NCBI GenBank assembly: GCA_937926355.1
Contig: CALAZP010000009.1
Coordinates: 1 to 20,980 of the forward strand
DNA length: 20,980 bases
Direction of reading: 5' to 3'
Source: an uncultured Saprospirales bacterium
GTDB taxonomy: Bacteria > Bacteroidota > Bacteroidia > Chitinophagales > Saprospiraceae
The translations under genes and the position numbers were made by a program. The notes below the pieces were generated by a model. The model was not told where the DNA came from. It did no database searches and worked only from the letters and a program-made list of their open reading frames with translations. This document shows, piece after piece, positions 1-7,116 of the stretch (position 1 is its first letter; every line of letters begins with the position of its first letter).

Positions 1-561
1 GATTTGTAAAGACCCCTTGGACCAATAACCTCCACCTAAAATAATCCCTGGATTCACTATCGCACCTGATAGTCCTTCTGCAAATCCTCTCCAAACCTCT
101 TGCTCTGCTAAAAATTTACTGACTGCGTAAGGAGAATTTTTCTCATGAGGGTTAAAATAATTCGATTCATTAATCAATTCTCCATTCGCACCCTTAGAGG
201 TGGTTGCAATAGAGCTGACATATACTAACCTTTTGACACCAGCAGTCAAAGCGGCATTTACAATATTAGTTGTTCCTTGGGCATTTATATTATTCAAAAT
301 TTCTGGTTGATTGAAATTGATATAAGCCGCGCAATGGTAAAGCTGCTCTATACCAACGATAGCTTCTTCAACCGCAGAAAAATCTTGAATGTCTGCTTGT
401 TTCCAATTCACTTTATCTACATCAGCACCCAGTAAATCAAATTTTGATCCTTCCCTGTAAGTAGCATGAATGTTAGTATAACCTTCTAATAACAATCTTC
501 TAATAAGGTAGCTGCCTACCAGACCCGTTCCGCCCGTTACTAAAATTTTTGTCTCTTTCAT
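1..561 (-). CDS. NAD(P)-dependent epimerase/dehydratase (extended SDR), 3' part missing
   Basis: Only the first 187 codons lie in the window; the gene runs off the left edge. The protein opens with a Rossmann dinucleotide-binding loop, GGTGLVG at residues 10-16. It carries the extended-SDR catalytic pair in SPYAVSK (Tyr145, Lys149), preceded by the VSS serine segment near residues 115-117. This pattern belongs to the NAD-dependent epimerase/dehydratase family, whose members act on nucleotide sugars, dihydroflavonol-like compounds or sterols; the substrate cannot be read from this part. The ATG at 559-561 overlaps the anmK stop in an ATGA arrangement, so the two genes are probably translationally coupled. 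Family is confident, substrate unknown. Confidence 0.85.
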   Translation of the reverse strand, partial: MKETKILVTGGTGLVGSYLIRRLLLEGYTNIHATYREGSKFDLLGADVDKVNWKQADIQDFSAVEEAIVGIEQLYHCAAYINFNQPEILNNINAQGTTNIVNAALTAGVKRLVYVSSIATTSKGANGELINESNYFNPHEKNSPYAVSKFLAEQEVWRGFAEGLSGAIVNPGIILGGGYWSKGSLQI

Positions 562-1679
562 CGAATCCATTTTGCCAGATCTCCATGAAAAGTCCCACCA
601 GAGCAATCTATTTGAGCACCGGTAACTTGACTCAAACAATTGGGTAGCCCCTTTAATTTTAAGAATCCCATCAATGCCATTAATAATGCCTCTTTATATT
701 CAATGATACGTGCATCTGGTAATTTAATTTCCATTTTTACTGCTGAATCAGAAAGGGCCTCACTAATGCACTGCATCAAAAAAATATTAAATGCACCTCC
801 TCCCGTCGGTAAAAGTCGGTAAGCGCGGTTTCCGTCTGTATAAGGCCTAATGGCTTGAGCAATACTTTGGGCAATGTGAACACATGCGGTATGTAGTTTG
901 TCTTCAACCCATCCTGCATAATTTAGGAATAATTGAGTCCAATATTGCGCTACTTCATCATTGCCTAGTGATTTAGGGGTACTTTTAGAAAAGTATGGGA
1001 TGGCATTGGCACGCTCTAATAATTCGGGAATAATTTTTCCGGATGAGGCCAACTGTCCGTCTTTGTCATAAGGTTGATCTATTTCCTGAGCCAATCTGTT
1101 GAGGATTTGATTAGCACCTACCACATCAAATCCTATTACTTTATCTTCTGAGATAAAGGAGAGATTAGCAATACCACCCAAGTTGAGATAAAAATCGTAA
1201 TCTCTAAATAACCATATATCACCAATTGGTGCTAAAGGTGCTCCTTGACCGCCATGAGCAATATCTAACATTCTTAGATTATTCAAAACAGGTATCCCAG
1301 TCAAGGCAGACAAATGAGCCCCACAGCCTATTTGAGTCGAAAAACCTTTTTGAGGTGCGTGAAAAACGGTATGTCCATGGCTGACAATTAGATCGGGAGT
1401 ATGCTCGGTGTGGGATAAAAATTTATTTACTTGTTGGCCCATCCACTTTCCAAAAAGTGCATCTGATTCTACTAAACTATAGGCAGATTGTTTAGGTAAA
1501 TCCCGTAATAGATCCTTCCATTTTCCCGAAAGGGGAACGGTTTGACTATCCAGAAGTTTCCAATTAAAATGATTGAAAAGGGGAGTTTGATCAGATGTAA
1601 AAAATCGCCCAATAGCTAAATCCAGGCCATCCATAGAACTTCCTGACATCAAACCAAGAACGGTTACCTCCGACCCCAT
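558..1679 (-). CDS. anmK: Anhydro-N-acetylmuramic acid kinase
   Basis: 373 residues, close to the usual size of AnmK (about 370). The enzyme hydrolyses and phosphorylates 1,6-anhydro-N-acetylmuramic acid to MurNAc-6-phosphate during peptidoglycan recycling in the cytoplasm. The start carries the family's ATP-binding signature, here LGLMSGSSMDGLDLA. Further conserved blocks are SHGHTVFH near residue 100, LNLGGIANLSF near 165-175 and the C-terminal TGGGAFN. The block usually written FDxGPGN reads FDVVGANQILN here, a modest departure. The start ATG (1677-1679) overlaps the cytochrome c stop by one base, and its stop overlaps the epimerase start, so the three genes form one minus-strand operon. 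Confidence 0.93.
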   Translation of the reverse strand: MGSEVTVLGLMSGSSMDGLDLAIGRFFTSDQTPLFNHFNWKLLDSQTVPLSGKWKDLLRDLPKQSAYSLVESDALFGKWMGQQVNKFLSHTEHTPDLIVSHGHTVFHAPQKGFSTQIGCGAHLSALTGIPVLNNLRMLDIAHGGQGAPLAPIGDIWLFRDYDFYLNLGGIANLSFISEDKVIGFDVVGANQILNRLAQEIDQPYDKDGQLASSGKIIPELLERANAIPYFSKSTPKSLGNDEVAQYWTQLFLNYAGWVEDKLHTACVHIAQSIAQAIRPYTDGNRAYRLLPTGGGAFNIFLMQCISEALSDSAVKMEIKLPDARIIEYKEALLMALMGFLKLKGLPNCLSQVTGAQIDCSGGTFHGDLAKWIR

Positions 1680-2032
1680 TATTTTTCTTTAAGCGTCAGC
1701 GTATATGCTGCTACTGCTTTAATTTTTTCTTCACTCATTAGAGATTCAAAAGCTATCATTACATTTCTTCCCTTAGTAATCACCTGAATGCGCTCATCCA
1801 GAGATAATTCTGATTTTGTTAAATCAAAAGCGCCACTTCCACCCATATTTCCATACAAACCGTGGCAGGTAACACAATAGGTTTTGTAAATTTTTTCTCC
1901 ATCTTCTTTGGGTACCTCAGCTACTTCCTGATTAGTAGCACTCATCGTCTCGCCTTCAGTTTGATTGGTGGAAGCTCCTCCACATCCAATAATAAAAGAA
2001 GCAACTAAAGAAAAATATAGTGTCTTTTTCAT
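1679..2032 (-). CDS. Lipoprotein c-type cytochrome, single haem
   Basis: 117 residues. A lipoprotein signal (residues 1-16) ends in a lipobox with Cys17, so the protein should be anchored to a membrane and face outside the cytoplasm. After a short Ser/Thr/Glu-rich linker, CVTCH (Cys53, Cys56, His57) binds one haem c covalently. The distal ligand is likely Met92 in NVMIAFESLMSEEKI, the position where class I cytochromes usually have MPAF. The C-terminal helix AVAAYTLTL is typical of cytochrome c/CccA proteins. It is first in an operon with anmK and the epimerase, although no functional link is apparent. It could accept electrons from a periplasmic dehydrogenase or serve an oxidase. Confidence 0.88.
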   Translation of the reverse strand: MKKTLYFSLVASFIIGCGGASTNQTEGETMSATNQEVAEVPKEDGEKIYKTYCVTCHGLYGNMGGSGAFDLTKSELSLDERIQVITKGRNVMIAFESLMSEEKIKAVAAYTLTLKEK

Positions 2033-2058
2033 AGGATTATAGGTTTTTTGTCTGTTTT

Positions 2059-2066
2059 CAAAGTTA
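2059..2066 (-). promoter_or_regulatory. Possible -7 promoter element for the cytochrome c-anmK operon
   Basis: Read on the minus strand, these bases are TAACTTTG, an exact match to the Bacteroidota -7 consensus TAnnTTTG, about 27 bases before the cytochrome c start. No good -33 TTTG lies at the usual distance, so the call rests on the -7 box and its position. Confidence 0.35.
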
Positions 2067-2129
2067 AAATAAATAGGTCAAAGTAAAACTATACTTTTTG
2101 GTGAACTGTTGACTTTAAAAACGAAAAAA

Positions 2130-2948
2130 ATGAATCAAGGTAAACTTATCACTACAGGGATTATCATTTCTATTATTTTAATTGTCATTTTAACTTTCTC
2201 CAATGCTACTTTTTTAACCATTGATGCAGGAGAGCGCGGGGTTTTGTTCCGTCGTTTTAGCGGAGGTTTGGACAAAGAAAATATTTATCAACCTGGATTC
2301 CATATGATTGCTCCATGGAATTCCATGTATGTATATGATGTTAGGGAAAAACAAATTGAAGAGGAAATGGAATTATTGTCCAGTAATGGTCTTACCATTA
2401 GAGTGGATATTACTGTACGGGTTAACCCCAATTTTAAGGAAATTCCTGAGTTGCATGAGACATTTGGAAAAGAATACCTCACTTCTCTAGTCAGACCAGA
2501 GGTTAGAAGTTCTGTTAGGAAAGTAATCGGTCGATTTACGCCTGAGGAATTATACTCCACCAGACGTGAAGAAGTTCAAGATATGATTCAACAAGATTTA
2601 GAAGATGCCCTTAAATCTAATTATATTGATTTAAGAGCGTCATTGATTAGAGATATTACTTTACCTGCTAAGGTCAAAACAGCCATTGAGGAAAAATTAG
2701 AAGCAGAACAGTCTGCCCTTAAATACGAATATATCTTGGCTCAGGAACGCAAAGAGGCAGAAAGAAAAATTATTGAAGCACAAGCTAAATCTGAGGCAAA
2801 CAGAATTCTTAATGCGAGCCTTTCTCCTAATATCCTAAGAGATAAGGGTATAGAAGCAACACTTCAGTTGGCTAATTCCCCAAATAGTAAAATAGTCATC
2901 GTCGGAAGTGGTCCTGATGGATTACCCATGATACTTGGTGGTAATTAA
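2130..2948 (+). CDS. SPFH/prohibitin-family membrane protein
   Basis: 272 residues from the ATG at 2130. A TTG in frame 21 bases upstream would add MTLKTKK, but ATG directly before NQGKLITTG and the membrane segment is the more likely start. One N-terminal membrane helix (about residues 6-28) is followed by an SPFH domain with the prohibitin-type opening DAGERGVLFRRFSGGL and PGFHMIAPW. A long charged coiled coil (about 180-230, EAEQSALKYEYILAQERKEAERK) and a short C-terminal tail follow. Prohibitin relatives form ring-like membrane assemblies that modulate proteases such as FtsH; no partner gene is adjacent. A terminator follows, so it appears to be a single-gene unit. Confidence 0.88.
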   Translation: MNQGKLITTGIIISIILIVILTFSNATFLTIDAGERGVLFRRFSGGLDKENIYQPGFHMIAPWNSMYVYDVREKQIEEEMELLSSNGLTIRVDITVRVNPNFKEIPELHETFGKEYLTSLVRPEVRSSVRKVIGRFTPEELYSTRREEVQDMIQQDLEDALKSNYIDLRASLIRDITLPAKVKTAIEEKLEAEQSALKYEYILAQERKEAERKIIEAQAKSEANRILNASLSPNILRDKGIEATLQLANSPNSKIVIVGSGPDGLPMILGGN

Positions 2949-3009
2949 AATATTGTTTATATTGTAAAAGTGTTTTAAAGATTTTTAAAAACTAGTGAGT
3001 GTAAAATTT

Positions 3010-3044
3010 CAATCCCAACTTTAGCTGAGTTGGGATTGTTTTTT
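3010..3044 (+). terminator. Rho-independent terminator after the SPFH gene
   Basis: A perfect 10-pair stem, CAATCCCAAC (3010-3019) with GTTGGGATTG (3029-3038), has a 9-base loop that can close by one further T-A pair. Six T residues (3039-3044) follow at once. It lies 62 bases after the SPFH stop and just before the next gene. Confidence 0.9.
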
Positions 3045-3060
3045 AAGTAAATTTTAAATC

Positions 3061-3270
3061 ATGAAAGAAGATTGGGAAATAATATTCAACGCTAGAGATT
3101 TGACGCAAGCTAAATTGGTGGAAGATGTTTTAAAGCAAAACGGAGTGGTCAGTCATATCATTAGTTCATCAGATTCTGTTATCCCATCAATTGGATCTGT
3201 AGAGGTCTATACTCATCCTGAACATGCTGAAAAAGCTAAAAAAATCATTAAAGAACATCAATTTTCCTAA
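3061..3270 (+). CDS. Small DUF2007-like protein (putative signal-transducing domain)
   Basis: 69 residues, soluble, with an alternating beta-alpha pattern. The motif order resembles DUF2007 proteins: an N-terminal strand followed by ARDLTQAKLVEDVLKQNGV, a short variable loop, then VEVYTHPEHAEKAKKIIKE. These are small ACT-like or GlnB-like folds of unproven function. The start ATG follows the terminator by 16 bases and the stop is 11 bases before msrB, so the two are likely cotranscribed. Family assignment is by pattern only. Confidence 0.72.
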   Translation: MKEDWEIIFNARDLTQAKLVEDVLKQNGVVSHIISSSDSVIPSIGSVEVYTHPEHAEKAKKIIKEHQFS

Positions 3271-3281
3271 ATATTAGGGAT

Positions 3282-3650
3282 ATGAAATCATCAAACTGGA
3301 ATCCTTTATCACCTGAAGAAGAGCGGGTTATAGAACATAAAGGAACGGAGAGGGCATTTACTGGTGAGTATTGGAACCATAAATCTAAGGGAATCTATGT
3401 GTGCAGAAGGTGCGATGCCCCTTTGTATCAATCTGGAGATAAATTTGACTCTGGATGTGGTTGGCCAAGTTTTGATGATGAAATTCCTGAAAGTGTAAAA
3501 AAAGTTCCAGATTCTGATGGACGCAGAACTGAAATTGTTTGTGCATCCTGCCTCGGACATTTAGGACACGTGTTTGTCGGGGAGCGAATGACTCCCAAAA
3601 ATACCAGACACTGCGTAAATTCTATCTCCATCAAATTCATTCCCGAATAG
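3282..3650 (+). CDS. msrB: Peptide methionine-(R)-S-oxide reductase MsrB
   Basis: 122 residues, a complete single-domain MsrB. It reduces the R epimer of methionine sulfoxide in proteins, normally recharged by thioredoxin. Structural zinc is held by two CxxC pairs, Cys41/Cys44 and Cys87/Cys90. The catalytic cysteine is Cys111 in RHCVNSISIKF, and a likely resolving cysteine, Cys59, sits in SGCGWPSF. No signal peptide is present, so it acts in the cytoplasm. It follows the DUF2007-like gene with an 11-base gap. A thioredoxin that could serve as reductant is encoded at 18457. Confidence 0.96.
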   Translation: MKSSNWNPLSPEEERVIEHKGTERAFTGEYWNHKSKGIYVCRRCDAPLYQSGDKFDSGCGWPSFDDEIPESVKKVPDSDGRRTEIVCASCLGHLGHVFVGERMTPKNTRHCVNSISIKFIPE

Positions 3651-3669
3651 GTCGATACATTATTCTAAT

Positions 3670-3694
3670 ATATGTTGTTTATTTCATAGATTTG
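3670..3694 (+). promoter_or_regulatory. Putative promoter of SulP 1 with degenerate operator dyad
   Basis: TAGATTTG at 3687-3694 matches the Bacteroidota -7 box TAnnTTTG exactly, 23 bases before the GTG start. Its first bases lie in the right arm of a degenerate dyad, ATATGTT-GTTTAT-TTCATAG (3670-3689). That dyad has the same arm length, spacer and -7 phase as better copies at 5426 and 13610. No clear -33 box is present. The promoter part is firmer than the operator part. Confidence 0.5.
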
Positions 3695-3717
3695 GTTAGG
3701 AATCAAATAACCATTTC

Positions 3718-5388
3718 GTGAGATCAGCTCAATACTTGCCTATTTTGGAGTGGCTTCCAAGGTACCAAAAAGCCCATTTATCAGGAGATTTTAATGCAGG
3801 ACTTACGGTGGCTGTTATGTTGGTTCCTCAAGGTATGGCTTACGGGCTATTAGCTGGGTTGCCTCCGATATACGGTTTGTATGCTGGTATTTTGCCTTTA
3901 TTATTATATTCATTTTTTGGAACTTCTCGTCAGCTTTCGGTTGGTCCGGTCGCATTGGTCTCTTTATTAATCCTCACCGGAGTAGGCCAATTTGCCGAGC
4001 CTGGCTCGGCGCAATTTATTTCCTATGCTATTACTACGGCTCTGATTGCTGGCATTATTCAGGTTTTGCTAGGTATTTTTAGATTGGGGTTTTTGGTTAA
4101 TTTTTTATCCCACCCAGTGATTTCTGGGTTCACTTCGGCCGCAGCTATTATTATTGGAATTTCTCAACTTCAGAATTTGATGGGAATCTCCATTCCCAGA
4201 AGCAATAGAATCCACGTTATCGTAGGATCCATTATTGAAAAATTTGGCGACATTCACTATCCTACTCTTTTGTTAGGAGCTTTGGGAATTGCTCTGATTT
4301 TTTGGTTAAAAAGAATCAATAAAAAAATTCCAGGGGCATTGATTGCTGTTATTTTAGGTATAGCTGGGGTTTATTTTTTGAAGTTAAACGAGCAGGGAGT
4401 TGCGGTAGTGGGTGATGTACCTCAAGGCCTTCCCCAAATGGTAATGCCTGTTTTTAATTGGGAAGTCATCCGACAATTATTACCCCTGTCCCTAACAATT
4501 TGTTTGATTAGTTTTATAGAATCTTTAGCCATTGCAAAGACTATTGAGGGCAAACATAAGGACTATAAGGTAATTCCTAATCAGGAGTTATTGGCGCTAG
4601 GTATTACCAAAATTGGTGGCGCATTTTTTCAATCTTATCCTACAACGGGCAGTTTTACTCGATCAGCTATTAATGATGAGGCAGGCGCGAAGACTGGAGT
4701 GTCTTCAATCATAAGTGCAGCGGTCATAGCATTAATCCTTTTATTTCTGACGCCGGCATTTTATTATCTGCCTAAAGCCATACTGGCCTCAGTGATTGTA
4801 GTAGCTGTCGTGGGACTCGTCAACTATAAGGAAGCGGTTCATCTTTGGAAAAATGATAGAAGAGACTTTCTCAGTCTTATAGTGACTTTTCTGGCTACTT
4901 TGACCTTAGGTATTCAAGATGGTGTGATGATTGGCGTTATCCTTTCTTTAGCCATTATTATCTATAGGAATTCAAGACCACATGTGGCAGTTTTAGGTAA
5001 ATTACCAGAAGCTGATTTGTACAGGAATGTATTGCGATTTAAGGAGGCCATTCGCAAAAAGGGGGTACTAATAATTCGATTTGATGCGCCTTTGTATTTT
5101 GGAAATGCAGCATATTTCAGAAAACAAGTGGAAGATTTCTATAATGCGGAGCCAGATCCTCCCGTTCTTTTTGTTTTAGATGCCCAGGGTATTAGCGATA
5201 TGGATTCAAGTGGAGCCATGGAGCTTTTAGAATTGGTAAGGTGGATTAAAAATCAAAAAACCACCTTTAGAATTTCTGGTGCTATTGGACCTATTCGGGA
5301 TGTTTTAGAAAAATTTGGTATCAGCCAAGAAATTGGAGCAAATTGCTTTCACCTGAATGTACATTCGGCAGTGGAAGGAGGCACTTAA
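3718..5388 (+). CDS. SulP-family anion transporter with STAS domain (copy 1)
   Basis: 556 residues. The membrane domain (about residues 20-410) begins with the SulP signature GLTVAVMLVPQGMAYGLLAGLPPIYGLY, conserved from the family's sulfate carriers. The C-terminal STAS domain (about 430-550) has the usual serine site MDSSG at residues 497-499. The start is GTG at 3718: the next upstream in-frame stop is at 3697-3699, and the first internal ATG would remove the conserved N-terminus. The resulting N-terminus aligns with the paralogue at 11250. SulP proteins move sulfate, bicarbonate or other anions; beside a sulfite-oxidising complex, sulfate is the likeliest substrate. Direction of transport is not shown by the sequence. 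Confidence 0.93.
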   Translation: MRSAQYLPILEWLPRYQKAHLSGDFNAGLTVAVMLVPQGMAYGLLAGLPPIYGLYAGILPLLLYSFFGTSRQLSVGPVALVSLLILTGVGQFAEPGSAQFISYAITTALIAGIIQVLLGIFRLGFLVNFLSHPVISGFTSAAAIIIGISQLQNLMGISIPRSNRIHVIVGSIIEKFGDIHYPTLLLGALGIALIFWLKRINKKIPGALIAVILGIAGVYFLKLNEQGVAVVGDVPQGLPQMVMPVFNWEVIRQLLPLSLTICLISFIESLAIAKTIEGKHKDYKVIPNQELLALGITKIGGAFFQSYPTTGSFTRSAINDEAGAKTGVSSIISAAVIALILLFLTPAFYYLPKAILASVIVVAVVGLVNYKEAVHLWKNDRRDFLSLIVTFLATLTLGIQDGVMIGVILSLAIIIYRNSRPHVAVLGKLPEADLYRNVLRFKEAIRKKGVLIIRFDAPLYFGNAAYFRKQVEDFYNAEPDPPVLFVLDAQGISDMDSSGAMELLELVRWIKNQKTTFRISGAIGPIRDVLEKFGISQEIGANCFHLNVHSAVEGGT

Positions 5389-5419
5389 TCAATTCGTACA
5401 ATAATTTACAAAATAATAA

Positions 5420-5450
5420 TTTGAAATATGAAAGTATATTCATATTTTTA
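5420..5450 (+). promoter_or_regulatory. Promoter with strong operator dyad before the SoeBC-like gene
   Basis: TTTG (5420-5423) and TATTTTTA (5443-5450, one mismatch to TAnnTTTG) are 19 bases apart, a normal Bacteroidota spacing, with the ATG about 33 bases further on. The whole interval is filled by a perfect dyad, ATATGAA (5426-5432) and TTCATAT (5439-5445) around a 6-base spacer. Two more pairs on each side extend the arms to 9. A protein bound here would cover both promoter elements, so repression is expected. The TGAA-N6-TTCA geometry resembles ArsR/SmtB-family operators; the regulator is not in the window. Confidence 0.6.
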
Positions 5451-5483
5451 TACGATATAGTATTTAATCACAAAATAATATAG

Positions 5484-7115
5484 ATGAAGTTTGGTTTTAT
5501 TATTGATAACCGCAAATGCATCGGATGCCATGCTTGTACAACTGCTTGTAAAGCAGAACATGCAGTACCTGTTGGGGTGAATCGGACTTGGGTTAAGCAA
5601 GTGGAAAAGGGTACTTTTCCGCATACTCGCCGATTATTCTCGGTCATGCGATGTAACCATTGTACAGATGCACCATGTGTGGAAATTTGTCCAGTAGAAG
5701 CCTTGTTTACTCGAGAAGATGGTATTGTAGATTTTGATAACCGAAGATGTATAGGCTGTAAGTCTTGTATGCAAGCTTGTCCCTATGATGCTTTATATAT
5801 AGATCCCAATAATCACACAGCAGCCAAATGTAATTATTGTGCGCACCGAGTGGATATTGGTCTGGAGCCTGCATGTGTCAATGTATGTCCAGAGCACGCT
5901 ATCATCTCAGGGGATATGGATGATCCAGAATCTGAAATCTCTCGATTATTAGGTCGTGAACAAGTTACGGTGCGTAAGGCCGCTAAGGATACGCAACCTA
6001 ATTTGTTCTATATCAATGGAGATGAGGCCTCCCTGAATCCGATGACTACAGAAAAAGGCGGTACTTACCTTTGGTCAGAACAGGTCAGAGGGGTAGGTCA
6101 TTATGCTAAGGAAACAGAAAAATTAGCATTTTCTAGTGGAGATGTTTTAGGTGCAGTTTTAGAGAATAGTGGACAAGGAGCGACTGCTGGAGAAATTGCT
6201 GGAAAAGGACCGGTGAGGTCTATTGACCTTTTGATGAAACAACCGAGAAGAGTGTACGATGCTCCAGAAAAAGGGGTGTTGTGGGGATGGGAGGTTCCGG
6301 GATACGTAACTACCAAAGCTATAGCTGCTGGATTGTTTCTTGTAGCTTTTATTGCATCTATTACGGGGGTCGCAGCTATCAATGACGTTGCCGATTGGTG
6401 GGGCTTAGGTCTTGGGTTATTTTTCTTAGGGGCAACTGGGATTTTACTTATTATGGACTTAGATAGGCCGGATAGGTTTTTGAATGTGTTGTTGCGTCCT
6501 CAATGGAATTCTTGGTTAGTCAAAGGAGGATACACCTTAACCGTATATGGGGGATTGTTAACGGCAATTATTGCTTTTAAATTTTTGGAAATAACTGGTT
6601 GGGTTAATGATTTGATTCAATATGCTACTGCAGTATTTGCTTTAATATTAGCTGTTTATACCGCTTTCTTGTTTGCTCAAGCAAAGGGAAGAGACTTCTG
6701 GCAGAGTCCTGCCTTGGTCCTACATATGTTAATACACAGTCTGATGGCTGGTGGTGCTTCATTCGCTATCATAGGATTATTTACTGGTTTAGAGTCCGAT
6801 TGGTTTGCCTACACCAAAACCATTATGTTGGTTTCAATTGTTGCCAACATTTTGACTATGTTGGTGGAGTTGACATTAACCCATCCTACTTCGGAGGCTC
6901 GGCAAACAGTAGATATGATTATTAGAGGTAGATATAAAAATAATTTTTGGTGGGGAACGGTAATTTTTGGTAATCTGCTGCCACTCTTATTCTTAGTTAC
7001 TATTGGTGCTTCTGATCCTACTATGATTGCCATAGGTGGAGTAGTTGTTTTAATAGGAATATACCTTACGGAAAAAATTTGGATTGAAGCTCCTCAAAAA
7101 ATTCAATTGGTCTAA
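5484..7115 (+). CDS. Fused four-cluster ferredoxin and NrfD-type membrane subunit (SoeBC/PsrBC-like)
   Basis: 543 residues joining two subunits that are usually separate. Residues 1-150 hold sixteen cysteines in four groups (12/15/18/22, 57/60/65/69, 89/92/95/99, 116/119/131/135), the pattern of DMSO-reductase-family electron-transfer subunits with four [4Fe-4S] clusters. A linker (about 150-265) leads to an NrfD/PsrC domain of about eight membrane helices, from VPGYVTTKAIAAGLF near 275 to the end, which would exchange electrons with quinone. No Tat or Sec signal is present, so the Fe-S part should face the cytoplasm. The stop is one base before the catalytic subunit's ATG, so the two form one operon and one complex. 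Confidence 0.9.
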   Translation: MKFGFIIDNRKCIGCHACTTACKAEHAVPVGVNRTWVKQVEKGTFPHTRRLFSVMRCNHCTDAPCVEICPVEALFTREDGIVDFDNRRCIGCKSCMQACPYDALYIDPNNHTAAKCNYCAHRVDIGLEPACVNVCPEHAIISGDMDDPESEISRLLGREQVTVRKAAKDTQPNLFYINGDEASLNPMTTEKGGTYLWSEQVRGVGHYAKETEKLAFSSGDVLGAVLENSGQGATAGEIAGKGPVRSIDLLMKQPRRVYDAPEKGVLWGWEVPGYVTTKAIAAGLFLVAFIASITGVAAINDVADWWGLGLGLFFLGATGILLIMDLDRPDRFLNVLLRPQWNSWLVKGGYTLTVYGGLLTAIIAFKFLEITGWVNDLIQYATAVFALILAVYTAFLFAQAKGRDFWQSPALVLHMLIHSLMAGGASFAIIGLFTGLESDWFAYTKTIMLVSIVANILTMLVELTLTHPTSEARQTVDMIIRGRYKNNFWWGTVIFGNLLPLLFLVTIGASDPTMIAIGGVVVLIGIYLTEKIWIEAPQKIQLV

Positions 7116-7116
7116 T

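Noticed and set aside
2091..2099. Plus-strand -7 box for the SPFH gene
   Set aside because: The run TACTTTTTG has one base too many between TA and TTTG, and no -33 box is found at the right distance.
7084..7116. TTG start extending the SoeA-like protein by 11 residues
   Set aside because: It overlaps the end of the upstream gene and the added residues look like a frame-shifted reading of it. The ATG at 7117, one base after the previous stop, is the natural start.
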